This document shows positions 1-11,117 of a DNA stretch of 64,000 bases, in pieces. A program made the position numbers and the translations under genes. The notes beneath the pieces are model-generated. The model was not told the origin of the DNA and ran no database searches. It was given only the letters and a program-made list of their open reading frames with translations. The stretch is from positions 5,227,058 to 5,291,057 of the forward strand of contig SCHM01000003.1 in NCBI GenBank assembly GCA_004123355.1, in the 5' to 3' direction. Source of the DNA: Amphirosellinia nigrospora. Its lineage: Eukaryota; Ascomycota; Sordariomycetes; Xylariales; Xylariaceae. Each line of letters starts with the position of its first letter. Positions within the stretch are counted from its first letter, which is position 1.

Positions 1-927
1 CCGATTTGCCAGCATAACCGCTTCGTGGAACCGCTTCAATGTCTCCCGGAATTCCGGCTGGTACTCGATTCTGTATCTTTTTGGAATCTCGTTTTCGCCA
101 CAACCTATTAAGTCGAAGCTTTAAACCCTAGAAAGCAATAGGTCTCCTTGTTGTGCGAGTTATCATAGGAATACGAGTACTACCTATTCCTTTTCCGAAC
201 GACCACGCTCATTGAATAGATACAGCAACACAACTCACAAATACTAATGATTGTGTATTAAATGCATACCCTGGAAACCACGAACCCTGCCATCTCCTCC
301 GGCCAGGCATATTTGTGCGCTCCTCTATGATGACTGCTCACATATCGTACTCAAGGATCGACGAGTTAATTGAAACAGGAAAGATCATTAGCGGAACATA
401 ACAACTACTTGTGTAGCTAAGTGTGGCGGATGGGTCTAAGTATTCTCCATACTTGTTGCACAACTTCAGTACGCCTATTAATCGTTGTGATAAGCGAAAA
501 CTGTCAGGAAGAGGTTTGAATCATGTTCCCAAACGTTTGTCACGGAACCAGTATCGTGACAGCAACAAATAATGATCTATAATGCTATATAAGCAGCTGC
601 TCGAGCAAATTGATATCTAATTGCTTAATCACTGCTACTGTGATTACCAAGCATATGCCAATTATTACCTAGCGTCCCGGTGGGATCGGGACACAGCTCT
701 CCTATATTAGGTACGCTAAGACGGCGCCGACTCGGGAGAGTTCCGCTGAGGGTCCGGTACAAAGCGGGGTGCTAATGAAGAGGCAATCGAACAGGCCAAT
801 TGCGAATAGTGAGACATCACTCCAAACAGCAACCAAGGTCTACAATTTAGATTTTATTAGAAAGAATTCATAAACATACGCATGCTAGCACCAAGACCAA
901 CGCTTGTATAGATCAAACCTAGCTGCT
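1..927. other. Intergenic, no gene recognised
   Basis: I see no supported coding region here. All frames are broken by frequent stops and no splice-compatible exon chain matches a family I know. The stretch is upstream of the DOPA-dioxygenase-like gene and may hold its promoter; no confident TATA or upstream element stands out. Confidence 0.5.
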
Positions 928-1605
928 ATGCCGCCTGTACAGAAACGCACGTACCCCTCTCCCCTAGCAGGATACGAGGACGCTCCCCAGCTCCCAGACG
1001 AGCGGCCGAGGATGGGAAGAGCTTCGCGAACCCCCAAACCGATAAGCTGAGCACCGCGTATGAGAAGTTCGCTGACCCACTCGACAATGGGCGGCGCGGG
1101 GGTTTGTGAGTTCCACATATCTCTTCTCACTTTCGCTCGGCGATCAAAGTTAAAGATCCCAAGACTAACCTGATGTCGAAGCGATGTGCACATATACTAT
1201 TTTCAGAATAATGGAGAGCAGAAGGAATACGCCAAGGCGCTTTGGGAGCGTATCCGGCGAGAATGTGAGTCTACTGTCGCTCTTGTCACCAAGCATCCCC
1301 CATCCAACTAACTAACGCCCGGTTGCCGCGCAGTCCCGGAACTACGGATATACACTTTCTGGGACCGGCCGATAGGCCCGCACCCGGTGGCCATGTTCGA
1401 GGTCAACCTGTTCACGCCGGCGCAGTTCGGAGCCTTTGTGTCGTGGCTTGCGATCTGGCGGGGTCCGCTCTCCGTGCTTATCCACCCCAACACGGTGGAG
1501 GATGGTTCGCATGCGGAGGTCGAGCTGCGGAATCATTCCGAGAGGGCCATTTGGATGGGCGAGCGCATCCCGTTGGATTTTACCGGCTTCTTGAACCAGT
1601 TGTAG
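928..1605 (+). CDS. DOPA 4,5-dioxygenase-like protein, frame break in exon 1
   Basis: Three exons, 928-1105, 1182-1264 and 1334-1605, joined by GTGAGT introns, the second with a CTAAC branch near its acceptor. The product (about 177 aa) follows the DOPA-dioxygenase family (PF08883): N-terminal YPSPLAGYEDAP, then NGRRGGFDVHIYYFQNN with the conserved His, AKALWERIRREFPELRIYTFW, PHPVAMFEVNLFTP and LIHPNT near the C-terminus. Characterised relatives open the ring of DOPA (betalain and muscaflavin routes); in most ascomycetes the substrate is unknown, so the exact reaction is not claimed. The start is ATG 928, but the frame has to change by one base near 1005-1011 (one base apparently missing) to reach the conserved exon-1 segment. 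Family certain from the second and third exons; whether the frame break is real is open. Confidence 0.8.
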
Positions 1606-2722
1606 CAGCCAGAGTCAACATCGCTAATCCTTTAGATGAAATAGTACTTTATTTTTAGTGTAGGATAATACGGAGATTTTAATTGTGGACGTATGCTCCT
1701 TGGTCGTTTTCAAGATAGATACCGAGTACCTAGAGAGATGGTTACGCATAGTACGCATATAAGACAACCTTATACTAGCTATAAGAGCCTACGCTGCACT
1801 TGAGCCTTTTTTCTCTACTTGCATAATGGCTACCAAGATCTCTAATATGGGTTTGTATTGACACTTGTTGCTACGCGAAGGACCTACGTGAGCTGCTCTC
1901 TGGACACACGTACATGTACTTTGTTCTACGCAACCTAGATGATGGCGTTCGAGATCGTCTAGGCAATCGCGGCAATAGCAGACTGCCTCTCGCCCAGGCC
2001 ATTCGTCCACCGTCCCGGCTTCATTTGGGGCCGGCGACCCTAGACAACCAGGTATTCGGCATGAACGTAATTTCGTAGTTAGTTGTTACGCCAGTAGCCT
2101 TGACGCGCTTATCGAATATTAATAGGAGTTAATTAAAGAGACCTAACTCAATTGGTTGCATGATTCAGCCCTCCATACAAAACCCCCTTGCTTAACATAA
2201 TGCTTTCTATCCTATCATTGATTTATACAGAAAGCCTTTAGTACAGCCCGCCCGGCCTGCTTCAGACAACAGATCGCCGACCCCTTAGTACTTAGATGGT
2301 ATCGCTGCGGGTTGATATAATGCGATAATACAGCAGTCCTACACATCTCTTATCACCTACAAGGTCACCTTGGTTATTGTCTCCTATCTCTCAAATTACT
2401 ACGCAAGCTGAGACTATATCAGCGAACTCCCAAGAGCTTCGCTTTCAGTGCTCCTCACGGCCATATTTCAATTGCTGTGAGTATGCTTAGTTCGAAGTTG
2501 ATGACCAATCTTCAATGTGTCTTCTAACCACACCGATGTGATCAGCGGAAAAAACTACCGGCTTTATTTGTAAGACAAGGAATATGATTTAACTCACAAT
2601 TGTTCACCGGATTCACCACTAATCTTCCCTCGTAAACCCCAAAGACGACGAGTGGTCCGGTTGCGATTAACCCCTCGAAGATAGCACTAGTCATTATCGA
2701 CCTACAAAACTACTTTTTGGCC
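1606..2722. other. Intergenic, no gene recognised
   Basis: Only short stop-rich frames are present. A 73-codon minus-strand frame at 1789-2010 has no recognisable motif. Nothing else is supported. Confidence 0.4.
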
Positions 2723-3256
2723 CTAGAACTTGGCCAAACTTCGGACAACATCGGTATCCAAGTATTTACAGACTCCTGCGATATGTCGTTCCGTTCTGTA
2801 GAAGGTCAGTATTCCCATCGTCTGGCTCGGTTGGGGTGTCATGGAGCAAGGTATTGTTGAAATGCCCCCAACTATCATCGAGGGATTTGTGGCCGACACA
2901 AGCTTCGTTGGCGACAAGACATCAAATCCGTTAGACTCTAGCATCGTTTCAGCAAGGAAACTAAGCCGAATGATTTTCGCATCTACAAGAATCGTTTGAA
3001 TAGATTTGGGGCGAGACGGAGGTCGAGGATGCTTTGAACTCCTATAAAATTAAAGCATTGTTACTCAGCCTGGTATAATACCGATCAATACGTCGGGGGC
3101 AGCCTTCAAGATGCGTATATGGAAGGCTGTGATTACCTGCTGTGGAGTGATAGCACGGCCATCACTAGTCCGGCCTTTGTGCAACGATGTATCAAGTATA
3201 ACATCCCAGGCGGCTGAGGTTTGTCTTGACTTGTGAACAATATGCTGGGGGTACAC
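2723..3256 (-). CDS. Weak candidate: two-exon gene of unknown function
   Basis: Two minus-strand open segments (about 3075-3256 and about 2723-3030) could be joined by a short intron with a GTATTA donor and a TTTATAG acceptor. Joined, they encode about 150 residues ending near 2723. I do not recognise the protein: the first part contains a SDGRAITPQQVITAFHIRIL segment and the second is hydrophobic and threonine/serine-rich. No start codon is convincing and no 5' exon was found, so it may be the 3' part of a larger gene, a relic, or a chance reading frame. Confidence 0.25.
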
Positions 3257-3749
3257 GACATGTAGAAGGACGCCTGAAAGAGCCTAATAGGGGACTATAC
3301 TAGAGCCTGAGAAAATGAAGACTTACTTTGGAACTGGAATATCATCAACGATGATAGAAATTGTAGGCGCTCATTAATCTGCCTTACTCCTTTTATGTTG
3401 ACATCTGTATTCGTATAAGGTTGGGAATGCGAAATTTGGATGTTGCAATGATCTAGTCTTGTGGTATCCAGTTATATAATAGTAGGATTAATGAGGTTAT
3501 GAACCTTTTCTTGGGATTTATAATAGTAGATTGTAATAGAAGTAGCGCTCGCCTCTTTTAGGGTAGCCCCAAGCGAACAACCAAAATAAGTCGGGCATCT
3601 CATCACCTTTCCAGCTGACATTTATTTTCGGTTGATACATGCGTCTTACCCCATCCTATTTCCTATCATAATTATCAGACCCTTAACACCTTGGAGGTTT
3701 GTCATTGATTCTGCCACCTTGGAAAAGAAGCCCAGCTATAGCCCCAACC

Positions 3750-6700
3750 TTAGTAGTAATAGCCCAAGGTGGAGATATTCCTATCTTGTGAGCTGGCGTC
3801 TACTCTGCTGCTCTGAGTAAGGAGCTTGGTTGTCGCCTTAGCGTTAGTACTAGTAGCCCATGTTAGGGGTGTTCGACCAATATGATCTTGTGAGTTGACA
3901 TCTACTCTGCTACTCTGAATAAGAAGCTCGGCAGTAGCCTCAGCGTTGGTACTGGCAGCCCATGATAGGGGTGTTCGACCAGTATTATCTTGTAAGTTGA
4001 CATCTACTCTGCTACTCTGGATAAGGATCTCGGCTGTGGCTTTAGCGTTGGTACTAGCAGCCCATGATAGGGGTGTTCGACCAGTATGATCTTGTAAGTT
4101 GACATCTATTCTGCTGTTCTGGATAAGCAGCTTGGTTGTAGCCTCAGCGTTAGTACTAGCCGCCCATGATAGGGGTGTTCGACCAATATGATCTTGTGAG
4201 TTGACATCTACTCTGCTACTCTGAATTAGAAGCTCGGCAGTAGCCTCAGCGTTGGTACTGGCAGCCCATGATAGGGTGTTCGACCAGTATTATCTTGTAA
4301 GTTAAAGTCAGCTTTGCTGCTCTGGACAAGGAGCTCAATCGTAGCTTTCGATTTAGTAGCAATAGCTAACAATAGCGGTGTTCGACCAGTATTATCTTGT
4401 AAGTTAACATCAACTTTGCTATTTTGGAGAAGGAGCTCGGTCGTATCCCTTGAGCCAGCGGCAGCCCATGACAGTAGTGTTCGACCAGTAACATCTTGCA
4501 AGTTGACATCGACTTTGTTACTTTGGAGAAGGAGCTTGGTTGTAGCCCTCGAGCTAGCGACAGCCCATGATAGAGGCGTTCGACCAGTAACATCTTGCAA
4601 GTTGACATCGACTTTGCTACTTTGGAGAAGGAGCTCGGTTGTAGCCCTCGAGCTAGCGACAGCCCATGATAGAGGCGTTCGACCAGTAACATCTTGCAAG
4701 TTGACATCGACTTTGCTACTTTGGAGAAGGAGCTCGGTTGTAGCCCTCGAGCTAGCGACAGCCCATGATAGAGGCGTTCGACCAGTGACATCTTGTAAGT
4801 TAACATCAACTTTGCTACTTTGGAGAAGGAGCTCGGTTGTAGCCCTCGAACCAGCGGCAGCCCATGATAGAGGTGTTCGACCGGTATTATCTTGTAAATT
4901 GACATCAACCTTTTTACTCTTAAGCAGGAGCTCAGTGGTAGCCTTCGAGCCAGCGGCAACCAGTGATAGCGGCGTTCGACCATTGCAATCTTGTGAGTTG
5001 ACATCATCCTCGCCATTCTCAATTAGCAGCTTAACGGTAGCCGTATCGCCTCTTCTCGCGGCAGTTAACATCAGCTGCCGAAGAATATTGCGTACAGAAT
5101 CCCCTTCGTCCTCTTTGTTCAGTAATAAGCTAATTAAAGACTTATTTCCATGACATAGGGCATAGGATATCGGCGTTCCTCTGTTTTCATCCTCGGAGTC
5201 AACACGAGCTCCTTTCTTGACTAGCTGCTTGACAACAGCGACGTGGCCCTTCCGAACAGCATATGATAGTGCAGTTCGACCATGATTATCCTTTGCCTCG
5301 AGCTTGATAGGTTCCGCAAATGATAATTTGATGATATCTTTGAAACGAACTTTGTTAGCGTTCAGCAACAGTTTCACGACATCGTTGAACCCATTCTCTG
5401 AAGCCCAAGAAAGTGCCGATCTTTTACATATGACATCCTCCATATTTAACTCAGTTCTATTTGATTCGAGCAGGAACTTTACTAGTTGTCCGAGTCCAAA
5501 GTAAGAGGCAACCATAAGGATTGTGAGTCTCGGAGGGATGTCGTCGTGTACACTGTTCCAATAGATCGTGAACCAGGCTAGGAAACGTCTTGAATTTCCG
5601 CCACATATGTCTAGTAGCGAACGAATCGTTGCGTTATCATCTATACGTGAAATTCGTACGTGGCTAGCCCAGTTCTTAGCAGAGTAGTCAAAGAGGTTGC
5701 CAGAACGAATTTCTTTCAAAGTTGACCACTCCTCAAATTCAACGAAAAGCAGGTGCCAAATACATATCTGCGAAAGAACATGATGAGAATCGCGTTCGCA
5801 GAGCGAAGATTTCCATTTGATCTGATTGCTATTGTTTTTTGGATAACTTTCCCCTTCATCTTGAATTAAAAACTCCTTCGCGGTCTGGTGTAGGAGAAAT
5901 ATTTTCGAGTTGAGAATTATCACGAAGAGACCGCAGAGATCTCTTACATATTCGCAAAACCGATCTTCTGGTTGGAGGTCGAGTTCTCGGTATGATCGGT
6001 GGTTTTCTCGAATAGTGAGCGCTAAGTTCATCTCTGACAGAGTTAGGGGCCGTGCTGCTGCGATAACAATTTGCAGCAGCTTCTTGGCTTCTTTAGTATT
6101 GCGACTTCTAGCTAGAATCCTTTCGTATGCCTCATCTACAGTTTGTGGGAGATGAGAGATGGCATGGCATATGCGAGTTACGTTCAAGTTGATATCGTTT
6201 TCGATTACGTCCAGTGTGAGATAAGCCCATAAATACGTCCGATGAGGAATACGTAGAAGTCCTTGCAATAGCACATCTTCCTCAGAAAGGCTAAGTCTTA
6301 GGCTTGCTCGGATGTTCTGAACTCTTGTTCTTATGTAGATATCAATCTCCTTGGTGATCTTTGACATTTCTGTCTCTGTCTCTCCACGCAGGCGTATAAC
6401 AGGAAGCCCCGGAATTTCAAGGGGTTGAAAGCCTCGTCTGATGCTACCATACGGCCTGCTTGTTACGAGAAACTTGATGTTAAAGTGATTCCTTGTACCG
6501 TAGAGTCTGCCCAAGTATCGAGTGAACTCAGACTGTCCTTCGTCATCGCATTCGTCGAAGGCGTCAAGAATACAAACTATCTCGCCAGCATTCTGGTCCT
6601 GTGAGGCTGTAATCAGAACGTCCCAAAGCTCAACAAATGAGTTAGTAAGATCCTCTCCGTTACTTTCAAACCGCTGAGCAATCTTGTTCGAGAGAAGTAT

Positions 6701-8257
6701 TTCTCTTTGTTCGAAGAGCTGATGCAAAATGCAGCAGAGAGCGCTTCTTGCGCTTCTCTGGTCCGCGAAATCGTCTTTGAAGAAGAAATAGCAGGTTGTT
6801 CTAAATTTGGTAGTTGGTAGCTCGGAGTCGACGAGATATTTTGCCAGGACGGACTTTCCGCAGCCGGGATCGGCCGACACCAGGAGCATACTCGACGATG
6901 GGTTTTCCCGCCATTGTTGAAAGTACTTGTGAGTTACGAACCACTCACACGTGCCCATGACGCGGTCTGGATTCCTTTCCTTTCTGGCCCGGTAAGGAGA
7001 GGTATAGAGCGCTTTTAGAATAGGTACTCTCCGAGCCGGGTCTATTGGTACTCTATCGGTGTCCGCGGGGATCAAATGGTGAGTGGGATATGATTGCAAG
7101 GAATTTGCAGGCCCTACCAAATTGTCAGCCTAAACAATTCTCATGTGACATATCTTGTGGAAATAGATATTCATATAAAACCAGAACGGATATAAGTGTC
7201 CACTTAAGTATATTAATGGAACGGAAATTTTGGAACCGCTTACCAGTGTCCCAGCTCTCCAGGACGGCCTTCATAGCGGCTGCGGCGGTCACAGCAGCGT
7301 AGGCCTGCCATTTCTTGCTTTTGTGGCTATCGGCATAGTCACAGACACCCTTGATTATCAAACAGTTAGGGAATGTCTCCCATATACCTGCGCCCTCCAT
7401 CTCAAAGGCGATGCCCATCTCGAGATGCTGCCTTGTCTCGATCCTCGCCGGATTTCATTACTGAATTACCAGATGCAACAAGGCCAAAATGGATAATGGG
7501 CACCCTCAACGGCGACTCTGACAGCTCACGAAACACTAATTCTCGTTCATCGCATTCGAGTTCTTGGCAGCTGAGTTTGAGAGCCGTGTCGCATACGCCG
7601 TCCGGCCCGTTACCACACGTAGTGCACTTCGAAGGAGTGTGCCTGTGTCGGTATGTTGGCCTGAATAACCAATCCTCAGTAGAACTGGGGTATCTTGATA
7701 TAATGCCTCGCTTTCGTTGCAAAGTATCGAGGTATTCAAGCGTCTGTTCTTGCAACTGTCTTCGGGTTTGTTCGGCTTGTAGCATGGCTAGAAAGGTACG
7801 AATTAGAAGGCTGGGTCTTGGTAAATTATCGCGAACATGGTCCTTCCGAACAAACCCGTGAGGGAATTGCCTTCCAAAATCATATTGGATAATGCCATCA
7901 CTGATCACAACGTCGCCTAGAAAGATTTTGTCGTTTGACGATTTTCCAGATGGAACGCCGCCGCAGATCCCAACTACCAAGGCAAGTTTGATGCCTTCAT
8001 AGCTTGCGCGAAGAAATGCCGCCGCAGTTGCAGCCGCAACTTTCCCCATGTTTGGCAGGTGTACCAAGACAACATTGTGGCGGCCGATCGCACCAGTCGA
8101 GTATGTGTTGGTATCCTGATGTTTTGCGATATGTCTGGCTATCCCAACGCTTATCAAACAAGGCGACAACGGCATCTGCCTCCAGGGGCAAGGCACACAT
8201 AATTGCTATTTCGAAGTCATCCCGGCTGGTTGGCAGGGAGGGGTGGCTGGCGGGCAT
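3750..8257 (-). pseudogene. NLR-like protein: PNP - NACHT - ankyrin repeats, interrupted frames
   Basis: A single large gene read from ATG 8257. Residues 1-~340 form a PNP/UDP-phosphorylase domain: DFEIAIMCALPLEADAV, STGAIGRHNVVL, VVGICGGVP, VQYDFGRQFP-type (IQYDFGRQFP here), MEGAGIW and [12 protein letters not shown]. An intron (donor 7243; acceptor at 7114 keeps frame) leads to a NACHT NTPase with Walker A DPGCGKSVLAKYL and Walker B CILDAFDECD. About 13 ankyrin repeats follow. Fungal NLRs are thought to sense non-self or pathogens, the repeats being the sensor; related PNP effectors in immune proteins can cleave ATP (known of the family). The frame breaks near 8117, 7413 and 4274, each resembling loss of one or two bases, and the last repeat near 3770 is degenerate. 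Labelled pseudogene for the sequence as given; assembly error could equally explain it. Confidence 0.85.
3760..5000 (-). repeat. Tandem ankyrin-coding repeats, 99-bp and 102-bp units
   Basis: The 3' part of the NLR gene is a tandem array. Between about 4350 and 4960 the unit is 99 bp (33 aa, consensus VDVNLQDVTGRTPLSWA plus SSRATTELLLQSSK); two neighbouring units around 4552-4750 look identical base for base. Between about 3850 and 4270 the unit is 102 bp (34 aa), marked by a recurring cccatgatag block at 102-bp spacing (about 4265, 4163, 4061, 3959, 3857). Such internal identity points to recent unequal exchange or gene conversion, as known for repeat domains of fungal NLRs under diversifying selection. 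A G-run in one unit at 4273-4275 is one base shorter than in its sisters. Confidence 0.9.
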
Positions 8258-9461
8258 ATCCTTGTCGTATATCGGTTTTTATCGTGCCTAGGTCGCGTAA
8301 ATCGTATGAAGGGCTAGGGTCATAGGAAAATGGTATTTGTCGCATGAAAACCAGTCCTTATTAGGTCGGGGTTGGAGTTGGGCAGCAGAGGACTTAGTGG
8401 TCACCTTTTCCAAGCCATCCGCAGCCTCAGTTAGCAGAAAAGGGCGTTTCGGTCAACGGATGATGAGTCAAGCACGTAGCTCGTCGATGACTTTAAGGTC
8501 GCGACGCAGTAGAAAGAGGACTCAGTCCCGTCGCGGAATCTCGTAAACGGCCAATAGTACCCCAAGACGCATATTCGCACAGCCCCCATTCGAACGGCGG
8601 CTTAGATGTTCAGCCCTGACTTCATTAATCAACCCCGCATCGCCACAACTGCAACATCTTAGAAGCTTCCCAGTTAGTTATAGTGAGTACTACCTTATGT
8701 TATTCAATCCCTTAAAACGATTTACAGTTTCTAATTGATATCGCTTCTCCCTATTATAATCATATATATTGCAGAACCGGTAAAATTGCGTATAATACAC
8801 TAGGACAGCCGCCTCGCTACGGTGCGTTAGCAAAAGCCTCTGTACCAAGTTTTTGCTATTATTTGCTCACTCAGTAGGTCTAGGTGGTTGGGTTTGTTCA
8901 ATCAAAATACCCGGCACATCTCTTTGTTTTGTCAGTTTCGCTAGTACCTTCGCCCGAGGGACTGCAAGTAAGTAAAACGACCTCGATGACCGTCACGGCC
9001 GTGGGCGTATTTGAGTGGCACACACAAGCACGAAATTGTTGAGAGTAAACTTTAAGGTGTGATAACATGTATCGTAAAAGGGCGCAAGGTACCTATCTTA
9101 CCACCTCTGGAAGCAGCTCTTTCTGTGTCCTGTTGTATGCAATCAGAAACTTGATGATAGGTTATATGCCTTCTATTTCATTAGAATAAGAAACCCGTAG
9201 ATGCCAATTGCTCTTTAGAACTTTGAAGCTATTTTTTGAAAAAACCCAATTTTAACTATATTTTCGTTATTTTTAAATAGTTAATCAACCTAATGGTTTT
9301 TTTGGCTCGTTATTTAGTCCCTGTATACTAATTGATTGAGTAGGTATTGTAGCTTATCACATGTTCCTTCTTTACCTGGCTATTCCCCCTAAGAAGCATT
9401 GTTATGACCGAAAACAAACTGACTAATCAGCGGGGAGCTGTGTCTCCTGACTTTGCCGAAA
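8258..9461. other. Intergenic, no gene recognised
   Basis: Upstream of the NLR gene and downstream of the P450 gene. The part after about 8700 is AT-rich with stop codons in all frames. A 69-codon plus-strand frame at 8337-8546 is arginine/serine-rich without a motif and is not called. Confidence 0.4.
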
Positions 9462-11117
9462 TTACAGGTCAAATTCGATATTTGAATAGGCTTTTGTATC
9501 TTTATCCTGGCGCTTCGAAATCAGAACCATGACCGGGGAAATGGGTTCAAGAATATGAACAGGCAGGACGCCATCATTCTTTCTCGGAACAGTTATCTGG
9601 CTACCATTAGGAGCCTCTACATCGAACATCAAGAAGACCAAGGACACGAGGCTCAGTATCTCATTCATAGCAAAGTGTCGGCCAGGACATAGAGTCTTGC
9701 CGCCCCGAAAGCACGGAAAGCAGCAGGATGAATCTGGTTCTGCCTCGAGGTTCCAGGTTGCTGCTTGAGTCCTAAGAAACGACCGGGATTAAAATCCTCA
9801 ACGTCGTCGCCCCAGATTGACTGGTCGGCATGTATGACACCTCCCGCGATTTGAATAACAGCACCCTTCCTTAAGAAATACTGTTCTGCTAGTAAGGTGT
9901 CCTCTTTGACCATTCGCGTAGAGTAATTGTCGGATCCTAAGCGCAGACACTCTCGATATACGGCGACCAGCATCGGGCAGTGATCTCTGAGATCAGTGAT
10001 ATTGAGTTTGTACCTCTCGTCTTTGTCGTTATTCTGACCTGGTCTTAGGATTTGTGTGATTTCCCCGCGGACAGTAGATAGAATTTGAGGATCCGCAAAT
10101 ATCTGAAGCAGAATCCAGAAGGTGGAAGTGGTCGCGTTGACTATGCCGGCAAACAAGAATGAAAGTTCGGAGCGAGCAGTAGCGCGAAGCGTCCAGCCAT
10201 GTCGAAGAGCAATTTCAACACGCTTCTGGACTATCTTTGAGGCGGTCTTATGATGCCCGTTCTCCAAGTACTTCTCGAGCGCTTTTACTAGTAGCTCTCT
10301 ACTCTTGTAGGCTTTGCCTGCTGTCACAGAAGGGAATATATTCATCAGCAACTTGCCGAGGCCATGATCAAAATCCCAGAAGCACTCCTCAAGCTTTGGA
10401 TAGAGAGTGATGGGATTATGAGGGCCATAGAAGTACTTCGCTGTCGAGACGGTGACCAGGTGTCGGACTAGTGCAAGTAGATCAATGGGCTCTTTAGGAT
10501 TAGGAGTCTTTTCTAGGGAGGTAACGAAAGCAAGTACTTCATTCCTCAACTCTTGAGCTGCATCCAGGCTGATTTCGTTCAAGTAGCTTCCTGGACCAAA
10601 GAATGCATACACCATATCTTGAATGTCGGCTAGAAACCCGCGCTCGTCTCCAGGGCCGGGATCGAGGTTCTTTCGGGTGATTTCCATAGTCGCCTGATCT
10701 AATCCAAGAACTCGCTCAGTAACCTCGGGGATAATAGGGGTGAAGGACAAAGCTTTGGAAGCCCTCTGGACAGCAGCAGCAAGGGACGGCTCTGTCACGA
10801 TGTAAATACGAGATCTCGGTACCGGCAATGTGAAGATAGGAAGGTGTTTATTTCGTGTTCTAAGATTTGTGTTAGAGAAAGAAGGTTAGATAGAGACCGG
10901 TGAAGTAATCACACCCTAGGCTTTTGATATATTTCCCTCCGTGAAAGGCCATCCCTAGGAGATGTCCGATGAAGGGGACACCAGAAGCGATAACCGGCGG
11001 CTCTTTGGCATCCAGCTTCTGTTTGGAATATTGATACACCAGGGCATAAGTAGCAGCAGCGATTGCAATCCATGTTGCTATTGGTGACAACAGCCACCCC
11101 TCATGAAAAGAGACCAT
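9462..11117 (-). CDS. Cytochrome P450 monooxygenase (CYP7/8-like, membrane anchored)
   Basis: Two exons, 10915-11117 and 9462-10859, separated by a 55-nt intron; about 530 aa. The N-terminus (WLLSPIATWIAIAAATYALVY) is a membrane anchor, followed by the proline-rich hinge PPVIASGVPFIGHLLGM. Further on are KHLPIFTLPVPRSRIYIV, the I-helix region FAGIVNATTST, the K-helix ExxR (YRECLRLGS) and the PERF-like FNPGRFLG. The heme-cysteine loop FGGGKTLCPGRHFAMNEI is present but split between two frames because the C/G-run at 9703-9706 is one base short. The layout (PVIASGVPFIGH, GGKTLCPGR) resembles the fungal P450s similar to animal CYP7/CYP8 sterol hydroxylases, an inference from motifs. Substrate unknown. 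No biosynthetic neighbours are visible. Confidence 0.88.

Noticed and set aside
3850-4960. CRISPR-like or minisatellite array
   Set aside because: Unit length is a multiple of three, the units encode ankyrin repeats and there are no spacers.
4314-5153. Long plus-strand ORF of 279 codons with repeated segments
   Set aside because: It is the antisense of the ankyrin repeats; the repetition and length come from the repeat array on the other strand.
9462-11117. Secondary-metabolite cluster around the P450
   Set aside because: No PKS, NRPS, terpene synthase, transporter or pathway regulator lies nearby; the GMC oxidoreductase is 40 kb away.
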